Shown piece after piece: positions 1-8,954 of a stretch of DNA of 64,000 bases. The notes below the pieces were generated by a model that saw nothing but the letters and a program-made list of their open reading frames with translations, ran no database searches and was not told the origin of the DNA. How positions within the stretch are numbered: position 1 is the stretch's first letter; each line of letters starts with the position of its first letter. A program made the position numbers and the translations under genes. Where the stretch lies: assembly GCF_900143055.1 (NCBI RefSeq), contig NZ_FRCW01000006.1:162340-226339 (forward strand), in the 5' to 3' direction. Origin of the DNA: Fibrobacter sp. UWR3. Lineage in GTDB: Bacteria > Fibrobacterota > Fibrobacteria > Fibrobacterales > Fibrobacteraceae.

Positions 1-1079
1 AACATCAAGAACACAAGGTTTACAACAGCGACAATACCTACAAGCCACCAGTCTTCGAACTGTGCTAAATCCATAATGGGATGTTTTATAATCGTGTTAG
101 TCCCAGCACACCCACTTTCAAGGCAACTATCTTGGAAGCATATATCCGACACGACGCTTTCATAGTTCAGGAACGTAAACGCCCACAAGGCAATCACGCC
201 CAAATCGAGGAACATCTTCCAGAACTTCGGAATCAGGCGCGAGAACATGCCCACGAAGGCAGCAAACATGATACCGAACGACACGAGGAAATTCGGGACA
301 AAGTAAAGGTCCTTGTGCTTCTTTACAAAGATGAGCATCGCCTTGTAGAAGTCCAGGTAGGAATCCCAGCGGCGGGTACGGCAGCTCTGGCCCTTGAAAT
401 GCAGAATATTTGTCGAAGGCGTGTAGTAGTTCTTGCAGCCAGCAACCTTCGCCCTGAAACACAGGTCCAAATCCTCACCGTACATGAAAAAGTCTTCGTC
501 GAAACCGCCCAGCTTTTCGTACAAGTCGCGACGCATGCAGAAGAACGAGCCACTGATGGCATCGACCTCGGTCACTTCGTCCGGGTCGGCGTACGTCATG
601 TTGTAGCTTGCAAGTGTCTTGTTCTTCGGGAAGAGAGCGGCAAGGCCAATCGTCTTCGAAACGGCAGAGACAATCGTCGGGAACGAACGGCGGCAAGCCC
701 ACTGGAGCGAGCCATCCTCGTTCAGAATGCGGCAGCCGACAGTACCCGATTCAGGGTGTTCTTCCATGAAGTCGAGCACCTTGGTAAAGGAATCGCGCGA
801 GACGACCGTATCGGGATTGATAAAGAACAGGTACGGCTTGGTCGCACGCTTTTCGGCGAGGTTACAGCCCTTTCCAAAGCCAAGGTTTTCCTTGGAATCA
901 ATCCATTCCACTTCGGGGAAGAACTGCCTGATTTCGGGCAGAATCGGCTCGACCGAGCCATTATCAAGCACAATAACCTGCGCATCGATTCCCTCGCACG
1001 CGTCACGAACGGATTTCAGGCATGCGGGAATGAAATCGCAGGAATTATAGGCAACGATGATAATGGAACAGGAATACAT
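1..1079 (-). CDS. Family 2 glycosyltransferase, 3' end cut by window edge
   Basis: The frame stays open for 359 codons from an ATG at 1079 and leaves the window without a stop. The N-terminal half is a GT-A fold of the rhamnosyltransferase/WcaA type: a beta-strand start (SIIIVAYNS), DNGS at residues 39-42, NPDT at 88-91 as the metal-binding region, and FFMYGEDLDLCFRAK near 197-211 carrying the catalytic acid. Hydrophobic stretches near residues 263-281, 288-305 and at the edge suggest C-terminal membrane anchoring. It probably moves a sugar from a nucleotide donor to a lipid-linked or surface glycan. There is no clear ribosome binding site; the region just upstream is a GGAATGTG-type repeat, so the exact start is uncertain. 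It follows two other glycosyltransferases on the same strand. Confidence 0.85.
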   Translation of the reverse strand, partial: MYSCSIIIVAYNSCDFIPACLKSVRDACEGIDAQVIVLDNGSVEPILPEIRQFFPEVEWIDSKENLGFGKGCNLAEKRATKPYLFFINPDTVVSRDSFTKVLDFMEEHPESGTVGCRILNEDGSLQWACRRSFPTIVSAVSKTIGLAALFPKNKTLASYNMTYADPDEVTEVDAISGSFFCMRRDLYEKLGGFDEDFFMYGEDLDLCFRAKVAGCKNYYTPSTNILHFKGQSCRTRRWDSYLDFYKAMLIFVKKHKDLYFVPNFLVSFGIMFAAFVGMFSRLIPKFWKMFLDLGVIALWAFTFLNYESVVSDICFQDSCLESGCAGTNTIIKHPIMDLAQFEDWWLVGIVAVVNLVFLM

Positions 1080-1085
1080 AGACAA

Positions 1086-1163
1086 ATGCGGAATGTGAAA
1101 TGTGAGGTGTGGAATGTGAAGTGAGGAATGAAAAAATTACACATTCCACATTACACATTTTTT
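1086..1163. repeat. Degenerate GGAATGTG tandem repeat with inverted arm
   Basis: This spacer between two glycosyltransferase genes consists of imperfect copies of GAATGTG/GTGGAATG (1090-1130) followed by the opposite orientation, CACATTCCACATTACACA (1140-1160). The two halves can pair over about 11 bp (TGTGGAATGTG with its complement). A close relative lies inside a coding sequence at 33635-33667. It may end transcription of the gene at 1166-1879 on the minus strand, but its repeat character is the clearer signal. Confidence 0.7.
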
Positions 1164-1165
1164 TA

Positions 1166-1879
1166 TCATGCGAGCCCTAACCTCAGTTTAAGTACCAGGA
1201 AGAATGCTTCGGAGATGATTCCGCCGCTCATCTTGGAGGTTCCACGTGTGCGGTCGGTAAATACGATGGGGATTTCCTTCACGCGCATGCCCTTCTTCCA
1301 AATCTTGAATGTCGTCTCTATCTGGAAGCAGTATCCGTCACTCTTCATCTTGTCGAGGTTCAGCGCCTGCAGGGCCTCGCGGCGGAAGCACTTGAAACCG
1401 CCGGTGGCATCGCTCACCGGGAGGCGCGTCACCATGCGGGTATAGACGTTCGCACCGTAACTAAGAATCAGGCGGCGCAAATCCCAGTTCACCACGCTGA
1501 TGCGATGATTCTGGTAACGGCTCCCGAGAACCAGGTCGGCATCCTCGGCCGCTTCCAAGAAGCGCACGAGGTCTGTCGGGGCATGGCTAAAGTCTGCATC
1601 CATCTCGAACACGCGTTCATAATCGCGTTCAAGCGCCCACTTGAAACCGGTCACGTAGGCAGAGCCGAGGCCCATCTTGCCCTTGCGGCGAATCAGGTGC
1701 ACGCGCGGGTTAGCCTTCGTGAGTTCGTCGACCATGTCGCCGGTACCGTCGGGGCTGCCGTCATCTACGACAAGCACCTCGAGGCATGCGTTCTGCTCGA
1801 GAATCGCCGAAATGATGAGGAGGATGTTTTCCTTCTCGTTATACGTGGGAACAATAACCAGACTCTTCGGGAAATCCAT
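1166..1879 (-). CDS. Polyprenol-phosphate mannosyltransferase-like GT2 (DPM1 type)
   Basis: This 237-residue protein matches the soluble dolichol-phosphate mannose synthase pattern: IVPTYNE near residue 9, DDGSPDGT at 39-46, MDADFSH at about 93-99 with the metal-binding DAD, then GSRY and a C-terminal TRGTSKM segment typical of the family. There is no C-terminal membrane domain, so it is the short form. The likely reaction moves a sugar from a GDP- or UDP-sugar to a polyprenyl phosphate, making the lipid-linked donor used by membrane glycosyltransferases. That fits the DUF2723 membrane protein two genes upstream. An AGGAG sequence lies 11 bases before the ATG. It is 25 bases downstream of the previous gene on its strand. 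The exact sugar cannot be read from the sequence. Confidence 0.88.
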   Translation of the reverse strand: MDFPKSLVIVPTYNEKENILLIISAILEQNACLEVLVVDDGSPDGTGDMVDELTKANPRVHLIRRKGKMGLGSAYVTGFKWALERDYERVFEMDADFSHAPTDLVRFLEAAEDADLVLGSRYQNHRISVVNWDLRRLILSYGANVYTRMVTRLPVSDATGGFKCFRREALQALNLDKMKSDGYCFQIETTFKIWKKGMRVKEIPIVFTDRTRGTSKMSGGIISEAFFLVLKLRLGLA

Positions 1880-1904
1880 AATCTATACAACTCCTAACGA
1901 CAAT

Positions 1905-2834
1905 CTACAAATCTTTGACTCCAAAATTTTCCGCCACAGGGTACGTTCTGCGCCGGTTGCCGTTCAGCATCTCGCCCAGAAGCCCGAGCGAAAAGAACTG
2001 CACGCTCATCACGAGCGAGAAACCGCCCGCAAGCAGGAGCGGACGCACGTGCATCGCACCCGTCTGGAGCCATTCGTAACCGAAATAGCCACAAACGCCA
2101 AGCCCGAGAAGCATAAAGACAAGGCCAATCAGGCCAAAGAAATGCAACGGCTTGTTCGAGAAACTGCGCATGAACATGAGCGAAACCAGGTCGAGGAACC
2201 CGGAAACGAGGCGCGAAATGCCGTACTTGGACACGCCATGAATGCGGGCGCGGTGCGCGACGGGCATCTCGGTAATGCGGAAGCCCTGCCACTTGGCCAT
2301 CACGGGGATAAACCTGTGGTAATCGCCATAGAGTTCGATATAGCGCACCACGGAACTGCGATAAGCCTTGATGCCGCAGTTGAAATCGTGCAGGCGCTTG
2401 CCACAGACAATCGATACGGTCAGGTTGAACAGCTTGGAGGGGAGCGTCTTGTGCCAGGGATCGAGCCTACGCACCTTCCAGCCCGAAACCAGGTCGTAAC
2501 CTTCCTCGAGAATCTTTATCATCTTGGGAATCTCGAGCGGGTCGTCCTGCAGGTCGCCATCGAGGGTCGCCACGTAGCGACCCGTCGCCTTCGAGAAACC
2601 GAAGGCGAGTGCGTCGGCCTTGCCGCAGTTGAACTGGAAGCGGAACCCCTTCAGGAAGGGGTATTCCTTCGAGAGTCCTTCGAGGACTTCCCACGTGTTG
2701 TCGCGGCTGCCGTCGTCGATGGCGATGACCTCATAGGTAAAACCCGTGGGTTCCATCGCGGCGACAATCTCTTTCATGAGTTCCGGAAGGTTTTCGCTTT
2801 CTTCCTTGACCGGAATGACCATGCTTAAATCCAT
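1905..2834 (-). CDS. Membrane-anchored GT2, GtrB/ArnC-like polyprenyl-phosphate glycosyltransferase
   Basis: About 309 residues. The GT-A domain shows MVIPVKEESENLP at the N terminus, DDGS at 40-43 and LDGDLQDDP at 91-99, all standard for GtrB/DPM-like enzymes. Two strongly hydrophobic segments follow at roughly 228-255 and 263-285, as in bactoprenol glucosyltransferases. It should charge undecaprenyl phosphate with a sugar at the inner membrane. A GTG lies directly before the ATG at 2834; the ATG is preferred because AGAGG sits five bases upstream of it. The gene starts 13 bases after the DUF2723 stop, so the two are probably cotranscribed. It could instead supply phosphoethanolamine- or aminoarabinose-type donors; the class is clear, the substrate is not. 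Confidence 0.88.
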   Translation of the reverse strand: MDLSMVIPVKEESENLPELMKEIVAAMEPTGFTYEVIAIDDGSRDNTWEVLEGLSKEYPFLKGFRFQFNCGKADALAFGFSKATGRYVATLDGDLQDDPLEIPKMIKILEEGYDLVSGWKVRRLDPWHKTLPSKLFNLTVSIVCGKRLHDFNCGIKAYRSSVVRYIELYGDYHRFIPVMAKWQGFRITEMPVAHRARIHGVSKYGISRLVSGFLDLVSLMFMRSFSNKPLHFFGLIGLVFMLLGLGVCGYFGYEWLQTGAMHVRPLLLAGGFSLVMSVQFFSLGLLGEMLNGNRRRTYPVAENFGVKDL

Positions 2835-2847
2835 CACGACCTCTACG

Positions 2848-5800
2848 CTAGTTGGCGGCGGCTACCACCGGATTGGAATCTGCGCTGGCGGAATCGGGCT
2901 GTGCCGTATCTGCGGCAGGCTCCTCGACCACCATCGGCTTTTCGGGGCTATTCTTGATCTGTTCCTTGCTCATCATCAGGCGGGCACGGCCACCTTCATC
3001 GTATTCGGGCACGTTCTTGAGTCCGAGTTCAAGGACATCCATCGCCTTCTGCTTTTCGCCCACGATATCGTAGACAAACGCAGCGGCCCAGTAGCAGCGC
3101 CATTCGTCGCTAAACTGCTTCTGGCCGAGTTCCAGGTACTTGATTGCAGCATTGGTAAGGCTGTCCGCCTGCGCCTTCTTTTCGGCGGTAAACGGACGGC
3201 TCGCACGGAGCGCCGCAATCTTTTCGCGGGCATCGAACGAAATCTGCAGGTACAGGGAAACGTAGCTCGAAAGCAGGCGGTTCGTTTCGTCATTGATGTA
3301 TGCCGTACCATCGCCGAGACCGCGGAACTTAAACACGGTATCGATGAGATCTGCAGCATACTTTGCGTCAAACGCGTTGCGCTTCGGTTCAAGGTCGCCC
3401 TTCACCAGGTTATAGACGAGGCCTTCCTGCACCATGTACTTCTCGAGGCCCATGAAGTTGGAGGTACCGACCGTCGTCGAAATCTCGATGGGCTTGTCCA
3501 TGTTCTGGAGAGCAAGGTCAATCACGAGCTTGTGCTGCGTGAGCATCGTCGAGCTGCGGGTACGTGCGGCCCATTCGGTAAAGGCATCCCACACCTGGTA
3601 ATGCACCTTGAACTGCAGGAGCTTCGCGGAATCGGCAGCAGAAAGCTGCTGGCCTTCCATCTGGTCGATGCGTTCCTTGAGTTTCGGCATCAGGCGCTGG
3701 GCGTTCTTGACCCAGGTAGAAGTCGCATGGTTCGGGTTGTTGTACGAACTGTTGTCGAGCACCATGTCGCTATCGATGGTCTTGTGCGTGTAGCTGAGTT
3801 TCAGGACCGGCTCGTTATCGAGCATCTGCTTGATATACCAGTCAGTATTGCCCAGCGAGAGGTTCACCACGCGCACGTCCTTACGGATACCCGCCACTTC
3901 CTGTGCAAACCACAGCGGGAAGGTATCGTTGTCGCCGTTCGTGAAGAGAATCGCGTTCGGGCGGCAGCTATTCAGCAAGTTGTAAGCGTAATCCCAAGGC
4001 ACCCACAGGCCGGAACGGTCATGTTCCTTGTAGTTGGAGGCGCACGGGACTGCAAAGGAAACAAGCACGAGAATTGCGGCAAGAGGCATCGTAAACGCAG
4101 CCACGGAACTTGTCGCGCAGGTAAACACGAGAATGCCTGCACCCACGCCGAAAATTAGGCTCATGAAGATGAAGGCAGGCGTGTAGAAATAGTCACGTTC
4201 GCGCACTTCCATGTGGACTGGTTCCGGGAACGGGGCACGGAGCCCGCGCTGGGCAAACCCGCTCTCGATTTTCTTCCAGTTCACCCACGCCGGAGAATGC
4301 TCGTAAACGTCAATTTCCTTCTCGACCTTTGCAATGTCGCCCGCAGATGCACCGCGCTGGCGCATAGTTTCTACGCGCAGTTTGGCACGTTCGATATTCT
4401 GGCGGAGGTCAATCAAGTCGTTCGGATCGGGCACGGAGCCAATCTGTGCGCCCATGGAATTCAGGTCACCCACGTTACGGGTCATGACAGACACCCAGTA
4501 ATCGTGCTCGCGGCCTTCCATGCGGGTACCGTCGGCAAAGTTGATGTAGAACAGGAGCCCCAGCGAGCAGAGCCCGTAAAGCACCGACGTAAATATGCCC
4601 AGATGCTTGTTGCGCCTGTAGATGAACACGCAGACAAGAACCAGAAGACCGTTAAAGATAAGGAATACGAAGAGTTGCTTGGGAATCTGGTCACCCATCA
4701 TCGTCATCTGCGTCGGGAAATCATAGCCGAAGCGCTTCAGGGGCACGTTATCGCCCTTGTCGAAGGTGTAGACCCCGTTCGCATAGTTCACGCCACCCAC
4801 CTTGTAGGGCAGGTACTGCGCCATCTGGTAACCACCGTAACTCATGTTCGGGAACGAGAGCACCTGGTGCGCCACCTGGGAACGGCGGTAGAACGCGCGG
4901 GTAAGCATGCTTTCGGAACCGTACTGCTTGCGCTCCACGAAGTTGTTGAACGCTTCCCAGTTCTGGCTCTTGAACAGGTTGCCGAGCTGCAGGTTGCCCT
5001 GCTCGTCACGGATGTTGATTTCGGGATTGTTCTCGTCGATAATCGGGTTCAATTCCGAACGGATAGGAATGTAGAGGTGCGTGCTGTAGCCAATCAGGGC
5101 AAAGAACGCAAATGCGAGGGAGAGTCGCACGGCATGGTTCACGTTCGCAGAGAACGGCTTTGCAAATGCAAGTATGGCAAGCAAGACAAGGCAAATAAAA
5201 GAAATCTCGATGAATGCCGAGACCATGTATATCACGGAGCAGAGGAGCGTTCCCGTAATCCAGATGGGCAGACGTTCCGGGATTTTCTTGGGCTGGGCAA
5301 CGAGCAGGAGCACGAACACGGCTGGAACCGTAAGCATCGTGTAGAGGTGCGCGCCCACGCCGAGGAAGGCGATGTAGCAGATGAAAATCAGAATCTTGTC
5401 GCTGCCCTCTTCGTCGCGCTTCTTGTACCACACAAGTCCCAGGTACGAGATGAGCATCAAGATAAACATAGCGACGCCGTAGACTTCGGCTTCGACCGCA
5501 TTGAACCAGAAGGTGTCGGAGAACGTGAGGAGGAAACCGGCCACGAGAGCGGCAGTACCGAGAACGATCGTGCGGACATTGCCGCTAATCTTGTCTGCAA
5601 GCCTATCAATGATAGTTTCACCATTCCGCGCAACGCTGGTCTTCACGGAATCGAGAACGGCGGCAAGGAGTTCCCAGGCAAAGAGGGCCGTCACATAGAC
5701 CGTCGCCGCAGAACTGAACACCGAGATGTAGTTCACACGCTTCGCGATTTCTTCGACAAACGGGAGCAGCACGATGACCGCACGGGCGAAGAACACGAAG

Positions 5801-5967
5801 AAAGGCGTTCCAGGGGGGTGCGGGATGCCGAGGGTGTTAGCGCAGGCAACAAACTCGCCACAGTCCCAGAAGCTCACCGTGGGCGCCATGGTCAGCGCAT
5901 ACACGACAAGAGCGACAAGGCAGGAAATACCTGCAAATATGTGTTTCATCCATTTTTCCTTGAGCAT
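2848..5967 (-). CDS. DUF2723 polytopic membrane protein (GT117-like, possible protein/lipid O-glycosyltransferase)
   Basis: This 1039-residue protein opens with a membrane segment and the DUF2723 signature: FWDCGEFVACANTLG followed by HPPGTPFF (residues about 33-58). About ten membrane segments follow, then a large soluble C-terminal half rich in helices (TPR-like near 920-990) and an acidic Pro/Ala tail. The family has a GT-C-like layout and occurs widely in Bacteroidota and Fibrobacterota; it is generally viewed as a lipid-donor glycosyltransferase. Its placement before two polyprenyl-phosphate glycosyltransferases supports that: they could make the donor it uses. GGGAG nine bases before the ATG at 5967 supports this start over the internal ATG six codons later. 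The spacer to nusB is three bases. The acceptor is unknown. Confidence 0.85.
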   Translation of the reverse strand: MLKEKWMKHIFAGISCLVALVVYALTMAPTVSFWDCGEFVACANTLGIPHPPGTPFFVFFARAVIVLLPFVEEIAKRVNYISVFSSAATVYVTALFAWELLAAVLDSVKTSVARNGETIIDRLADKISGNVRTIVLGTAALVAGFLLTFSDTFWFNAVEAEVYGVAMFILMLISYLGLVWYKKRDEEGSDKILIFICYIAFLGVGAHLYTMLTVPAVFVLLLVAQPKKIPERLPIWITGTLLCSVIYMVSAFIEISFICLVLLAILAFAKPFSANVNHAVRLSLAFAFFALIGYSTHLYIPIRSELNPIIDENNPEINIRDEQGNLQLGNLFKSQNWEAFNNFVERKQYGSESMLTRAFYRRSQVAHQVLSFPNMSYGGYQMAQYLPYKVGGVNYANGVYTFDKGDNVPLKRFGYDFPTQMTMMGDQIPKQLFVFLIFNGLLVLVCVFIYRRNKHLGIFTSVLYGLCSLGLLFYINFADGTRMEGREHDYWVSVMTRNVGDLNSMGAQIGSVPDPNDLIDLRQNIERAKLRVETMRQRGASAGDIAKVEKEIDVYEHSPAWVNWKKIESGFAQRGLRAPFPEPVHMEVRERDYFYTPAFIFMSLIFGVGAGILVFTCATSSVAAFTMPLAAILVLVSFAVPCASNYKEHDRSGLWVPWDYAYNLLNSCRPNAILFTNGDNDTFPLWFAQEVAGIRKDVRVVNLSLGNTDWYIKQMLDNEPVLKLSYTHKTIDSDMVLDNSSYNNPNHATSTWVKNAQRLMPKLKERIDQMEGQQLSAADSAKLLQFKVHYQVWDAFTEWAARTRSSTMLTQHKLVIDLALQNMDKPIEISTTVGTSNFMGLEKYMVQEGLVYNLVKGDLEPKRNAFDAKYAADLIDTVFKFRGLGDGTAYINDETNRLLSSYVSLYLQISFDAREKIAALRASRPFTAEKKAQADSLTNAAIKYLELGQKQFSDEWRCYWAAAFVYDIVGEKQKAMDVLELGLKNVPEYDEGGRARLMMSKEQIKNSPEKPMVVEEPAADTAQPDSASADSNPVVAAAN

Positions 5968-5970
5968 GAA

Positions 5971-6429
5971 CTATACTCCCTTATTCGCTTTAGATTTTTG
6001 AGTCGGCGTGGTTGCGACAATATTGTGTTTCTGCATGAACCCGGTAAGGAGTCCGTTCACAAAGGCACCCGAGCCATCCGTGCTGTACTTGGTCGCGATT
6101 TGCACCGCTTCGGAAATAGCCACCTTAATGGGGATATCGGGAACGTACAGGAGTTCGACCATCGCGATGCGCGACACAATGCGGTCGAGTTTCGCCATAC
6201 GGTCAATTTCCCAGTGGGCCGATGCCGACTTGATATCCTCGTCGAGTTCATCCCTGTGTGCCTGCACCAGGTCGACAAGGTTCATTCCGTACTTTTTCTG
6301 TTCGTCGGCAAGAGGCTGGGATTCAAGAATACCCGGAAGCGCCTCCCCCGGAGTCTGGCCCGTAATTTCCATGGCATACAGGAGCTGCATGGCAAAAACG
6401 CGCGCGGGTCTGTAAGATATTTTCGGCAT
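5971..6429 (-). CDS. nusB: Transcription antitermination factor NusB
   Basis: This 152-residue, mostly helical protein has the NusB layout: RPARVFAMQLLYAME at the N terminus (the ARVFAxQxLY pattern of the RNA-binding face), then LDRIVSRIAMVELLY and IPIKVAISEAVQIATKYSTDGSGAFVNGLL, the family's best conserved block. NusB with NusE (S10) binds boxA RNA and supports antitermination in rRNA operons. It lies two bases after ribH; a ribH-nusB junction is very common in bacteria, which supports both calls. It is probably translated from the riboflavin operon message. Confidence 0.96.
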   Translation of the reverse strand: MPKISYRPARVFAMQLLYAMEITGQTPGEALPGILESQPLADEQKKYGMNLVDLVQAHRDELDEDIKSASAHWEIDRMAKLDRIVSRIAMVELLYVPDIPIKVAISEAVQIATKYSTDGSGAFVNGLLTGFMQKHNIVATTPTQKSKANKGV

Positions 6430-6431
6430 GA

Positions 6432-6896
6432 TTAGATGACCTTGTAAAGGTTTGCCATTTCGACGGCGGTAGAGGCCCAGTTTGCACCGAGGTTACCCGC
6501 CTTGAGGCCAGCGCGGTTCATCGCCTGGTCAACGGTATCGGTCGTGAGGATTCCGAGAATCACGGGGAGCTTGCCTTCGGCAGCGATGCTTGCGACACCG
6601 CCGGTAGAAGCGTTCACCACCACGTCGTAGTGGCTGGTTTCGCCGCGGATTACGGCACCGATGGCCATCACTGCACTGTACTTCTTGGAATCGGCGAGCC
6701 TGCGGCAAACGCCCGGGAGTTCGAATGCGCCCGGAACGCGCACGACAGTCACGTCCTTGTCGGCAACACCCAGCAGTTCAAGCTGGCGGAGCGCCCCTTC
6801 CAGGAGCTTGTCGGTCACCACCTCGTTGAAGCGGGCGACCGCGATTGCAATCTTGAGGCCAGAGCCATTCAGGGAATTCTTGATTTCTTTAGCCAT
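6432..6896 (-). CDS. ribH: 6,7-dimethyl-8-ribityllumazine synthase
   Basis: This 154-residue protein is the usual lumazine synthase length. It shows VARFNEVVTDKLLEGA (substrate pocket start), VPGAFELP, and AIGAVIRGETSHYDVV with the catalytic His. It condenses 5-amino-6-ribitylamino-uracil with 3,4-dihydroxy-2-butanone 4-phosphate, the product of the first half of RibBA encoded one base upstream. The enzyme normally forms pentamers or icosahedral 60-mers in the cytoplasm. The one-base gap to ribBA and two-base gap to nusB indicate a single message. Confidence 0.97.
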   Translation of the reverse strand: MAKEIKNSLNGSGLKIAIAVARFNEVVTDKLLEGALRQLELLGVADKDVTVVRVPGAFELPGVCRRLADSKKYSAVMAIGAVIRGETSHYDVVVNASTGGVASIAAEGKLPVILGILTTDTVDQAMNRAGLKAGNLGANWASTAVEMANLYKVI

Positions 6897-6897
6897 C

Positions 6898-8139
6898 TTA
6901 TTTTTCCTCTTTCAAATTCTCTTCGGGCACCGCGCCATCGATATGCAGCTGGTGGCCCATCTTCTTCTGCTTGGTGAGCAGGTAGAACAGGTTTTCCTTG
7001 TTCGGCTTGATTTCTATGGGAACGCGCTCCACAATCTTGAGCCCGTAGGCGGTAATGCCCGAAATCTTGCTCGGGTTGTTGGTCAAGAGGCGCATTTCCT
7101 TCACGCCGAGGTCCGCAAGGATCTGCGCGCCCGTACCGTACTGGCGGAGGTCCGACTTGAACCCGAGGTGCAGATTCGCCTCGACCGTGTCCATGCCCTT
7201 CTCCTGCAGTTCGTAGGCACGCAACTTGTTGCAGAGGCCAATACCCCTACCCTCCTGCCCGCGCATGTACAGGAACACGCCGCCGTGCTCGCCGATGAAC
7301 TTCATGGCGGCGGCGAGCTGTTCGCCGCAATCGCAGCGGAGGCTACCGAAAATGTCGCCCGTAAGGCATTCGCTGTGCACGCGCACGTAAACCGGCTTGC
7401 TGAAGTCGGGGTTACCCGCGACCCACGCCACGTGTTCCACGCCGTCGGTCTTGCTCTTGTAGGCGTATGCGGTAAAGTCGCCGTACTTGGTACTCACATG
7501 CGGGGCGGCCACGCGCTGCACCAGCTTCTCGTTCTTGAGGCGGTAGTCGATGAGGTCGCGGATGGAGATAATCTTGAGGCCGAACTTCTTCGCCACTTCC
7601 TCGAGCTGCGGCATGCGGGCCATGGTGCCGTCCTCGTTCATGATTTCGATAAGGGCGGCGGCGGGCCTTAGTCCGGCAAGTTTTGCGAGGTCAACGGCTG
7701 CTTCGGTATGGCCTGCACGGCGAAGCACGCCTTCTTCCTGCGCGTAGAGGGGCGAAATATGCCCCGGACGGCCAAAATCGCTCGGCTTGGAAGCAGGGTC
7801 CGAAAGGGCAAGAATCGTCGCCGCACGGTCGTGGGCGGAAACACCCGTAGTGCAGCCTTCAATCTTGTCCACCATGATGGTGAACGGCGTACCCAGAATC
7901 GAGGTATTTTCCGCAGTCTGGCGGGTCAAATTCAGTTCATGGCAGCGCTGGATAGGCAGCGGGCAGCAGAGCACGCCACGGCCCTCGTGGAGCATGAAGT
8001 TCACCTTCTCGGGCGTAATCTTTTCGGCGGCGATGACGAAATCGCCCTCGTTCTCGCGGTCTTCGTCGTCGACCACAATCAAGAACTTGCCGTTCTTAAA
8101 ATCTTCAATGGCCTCTTCAATCGTATTAAGCAAGGTCAC
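6898..8139 (-). CDS. ribBA: Bifunctional DHBP synthase / GTP cyclohydrolase II
   Basis: The 413 residues divide into an N-terminal RibB half ([16 protein letters not shown] near 24-39, [29 protein letters not shown]) and a C-terminal RibA half ([17 protein letters not shown] with the zinc cysteines, [16 protein letters not shown]). The first makes 3,4-dihydroxy-2-butanone 4-phosphate from ribulose 5-phosphate, the second opens GTP; together they supply both riboflavin precursors. The family usually has Phe in RPGHIFPL; here it is Ser, a minor change. The start overlaps the end of ribE by 14 bases, suggesting translational coupling. Confidence 0.97.
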   Translation of the reverse strand: MTLLNTIEEAIEDFKNGKFLIVVDDEDRENEGDFVIAAEKITPEKVNFMLHEGRGVLCCPLPIQRCHELNLTRQTAENTSILGTPFTIMVDKIEGCTTGVSAHDRAATILALSDPASKPSDFGRPGHISPLYAQEEGVLRRAGHTEAAVDLAKLAGLRPAAALIEIMNEDGTMARMPQLEEVAKKFGLKIISIRDLIDYRLKNEKLVQRVAAPHVSTKYGDFTAYAYKSKTDGVEHVAWVAGNPDFSKPVYVRVHSECLTGDIFGSLRCDCGEQLAAAMKFIGEHGGVFLYMRGQEGRGIGLCNKLRAYELQEKGMDTVEANLHLGFKSDLRQYGTGAQILADLGVKEMRLLTNNPSKISGITAYGLKIVERVPIEIKPNKENLFYLLTKQKKMGHQLHIDGAVPEENLKEEK

Positions 8140-8725
8140 GTTCCTTCAGATAATTTTCAATGTACTTGCCGAGCATGTCGACTTCCACGTTCACGATGGT
8201 CCCGGCAACCCAGTTACGCAGGTTCGTGCGGGCAAGGGTTTCCGGTATGATGCACACGCGGATGGAATCCTCGAACTTCTCGGCGACCGTAAGGCTGATG
8301 CCGTTCAGGGAGATGGAACCGCGGCGGATAATGTAGCGCTTGAGGTCCGCAGGCATCTTCAGGTCGACTTCCACGCCCGTTTCGCGCGGAACCACCTGGA
8401 TGACCTCGGTAACGCAGTCCACATGGCCCATCACGAAGTGCCCGCCCATAAAGCTATCGGCACGGCACGGAAGTTCCAGATTGACCAGTTTACCGACTGC
8501 GGCCTGCTTGAAGGCGGTATTTTCGACAGTCTGGTGCATCAGGCAAAAAACCGCTTCATCATCGGTACAAGATTCAATGGAAAGGCACACACCGTCGTTA
8601 GCGACGCTATCGCCCAGTTTGCAATTCTTGAAAAATCCCGGCGACCTGAGGCGCATCGAAAGCGCATCGCCTCGAGACTCTATCGAGACGATTTCGCCGG
8701 TAGATTGAATAATTCCCGTAAACAT
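8126..8725 (-). CDS. ribE: Riboflavin synthase, alpha subunit type
   Basis: From the ATG at 8725 the product is 199 residues and begins [12 protein letters not shown], the invariant riboflavin synthase start; an earlier in-frame ATG at 8764 would only add a non-conserved leader. The protein has the two-barrel layout, with [12 protein letters not shown] ending the first repeat and SLNGISLTV in the second. It dismutates two 6,7-dimethyl-8-ribityllumazines into riboflavin and the pyrimidine precursor. It is the first gene of the ribE-ribBA-ribH-nusB run. No FMN riboswitch is visible in the 230 bases upstream. Confidence 0.96.
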   Translation of the reverse strand: MFTGIIQSTGEIVSIESRGDALSMRLRSPGFFKNCKLGDSVANDGVCLSIESCTDDEAVFCLMHQTVENTAFKQAAVGKLVNLELPCRADSFMGGHFVMGHVDCVTEVIQVVPRETGVEVDLKMPADLKRYIIRRGSISLNGISLTVAEKFEDSIRVCIIPETLARTNLRNWVAGTIVNVEVDMLGKYIENYLKERDLA

Positions 8726-8954
8726 ACGGGGGAAAATGTAGAAAAAAGGCGAGAGCTGCGACAACGCAAGTATTGCGTTGGCATAGCCGAGCCGCCCTAC
8801 ATGCGTCCTGAAAGGACGCCATGTAGAAATTTAGTCCCTAGTCAATAGTCATTGGTTTCTAGAGTTTGCGGGTTTCTAGATGTTTATTAACGGGAACAAA
8901 GCCGCTTATTGATGGGTTAGCAGATGTTTATTGAAGGTATGGCGCGCGCGGGGC
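8726..8954. other. Intergenic region with palindromes between hrpA and ribE
   Basis: There is no gene here. Two hairpins stand out: CAACGCAA/TTGCGTTG around 8763-8780, and a longer one at 8797-8826 whose arms (CTACATG-CGTCCT against its complement, one bulged G) enclose GAA. An AATAAACATCT sequence occurs twice on the minus strand, and 8831-8870 holds AGTCCCTAGTCAATAGTC-type low-complexity repeats. The ribE promoter should lie here but no convincing one was found. Confidence 0.6.
8797..8826. repeat. Long imperfect palindrome upstream of ribE
   Basis: The arms CTACATGCGTCCT and AGGACGCCATGTAG pair over 13 bp with one bulged G and a three-base loop. It lacks a following T-run on either strand, so it is not a standard terminator. 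It may be a mobile palindromic repeat or a 5' leader hairpin of the riboflavin operon. Confidence 0.6.

Noticed and set aside
4213..6435. 740-residue open frame on the plus strand
   Set aside because: It lies antisense to the DUF2723 and nusB genes, has no family motifs and reflects GC-rich codon bias. The same holds for long antisense frames at 16448-18397, 34755-37508, 46616-48805 and 55497-57443.
8726..8954. FMN riboswitch upstream of ribE
   Set aside because: None of the conserved RFN sequence blocks is present on the minus strand.
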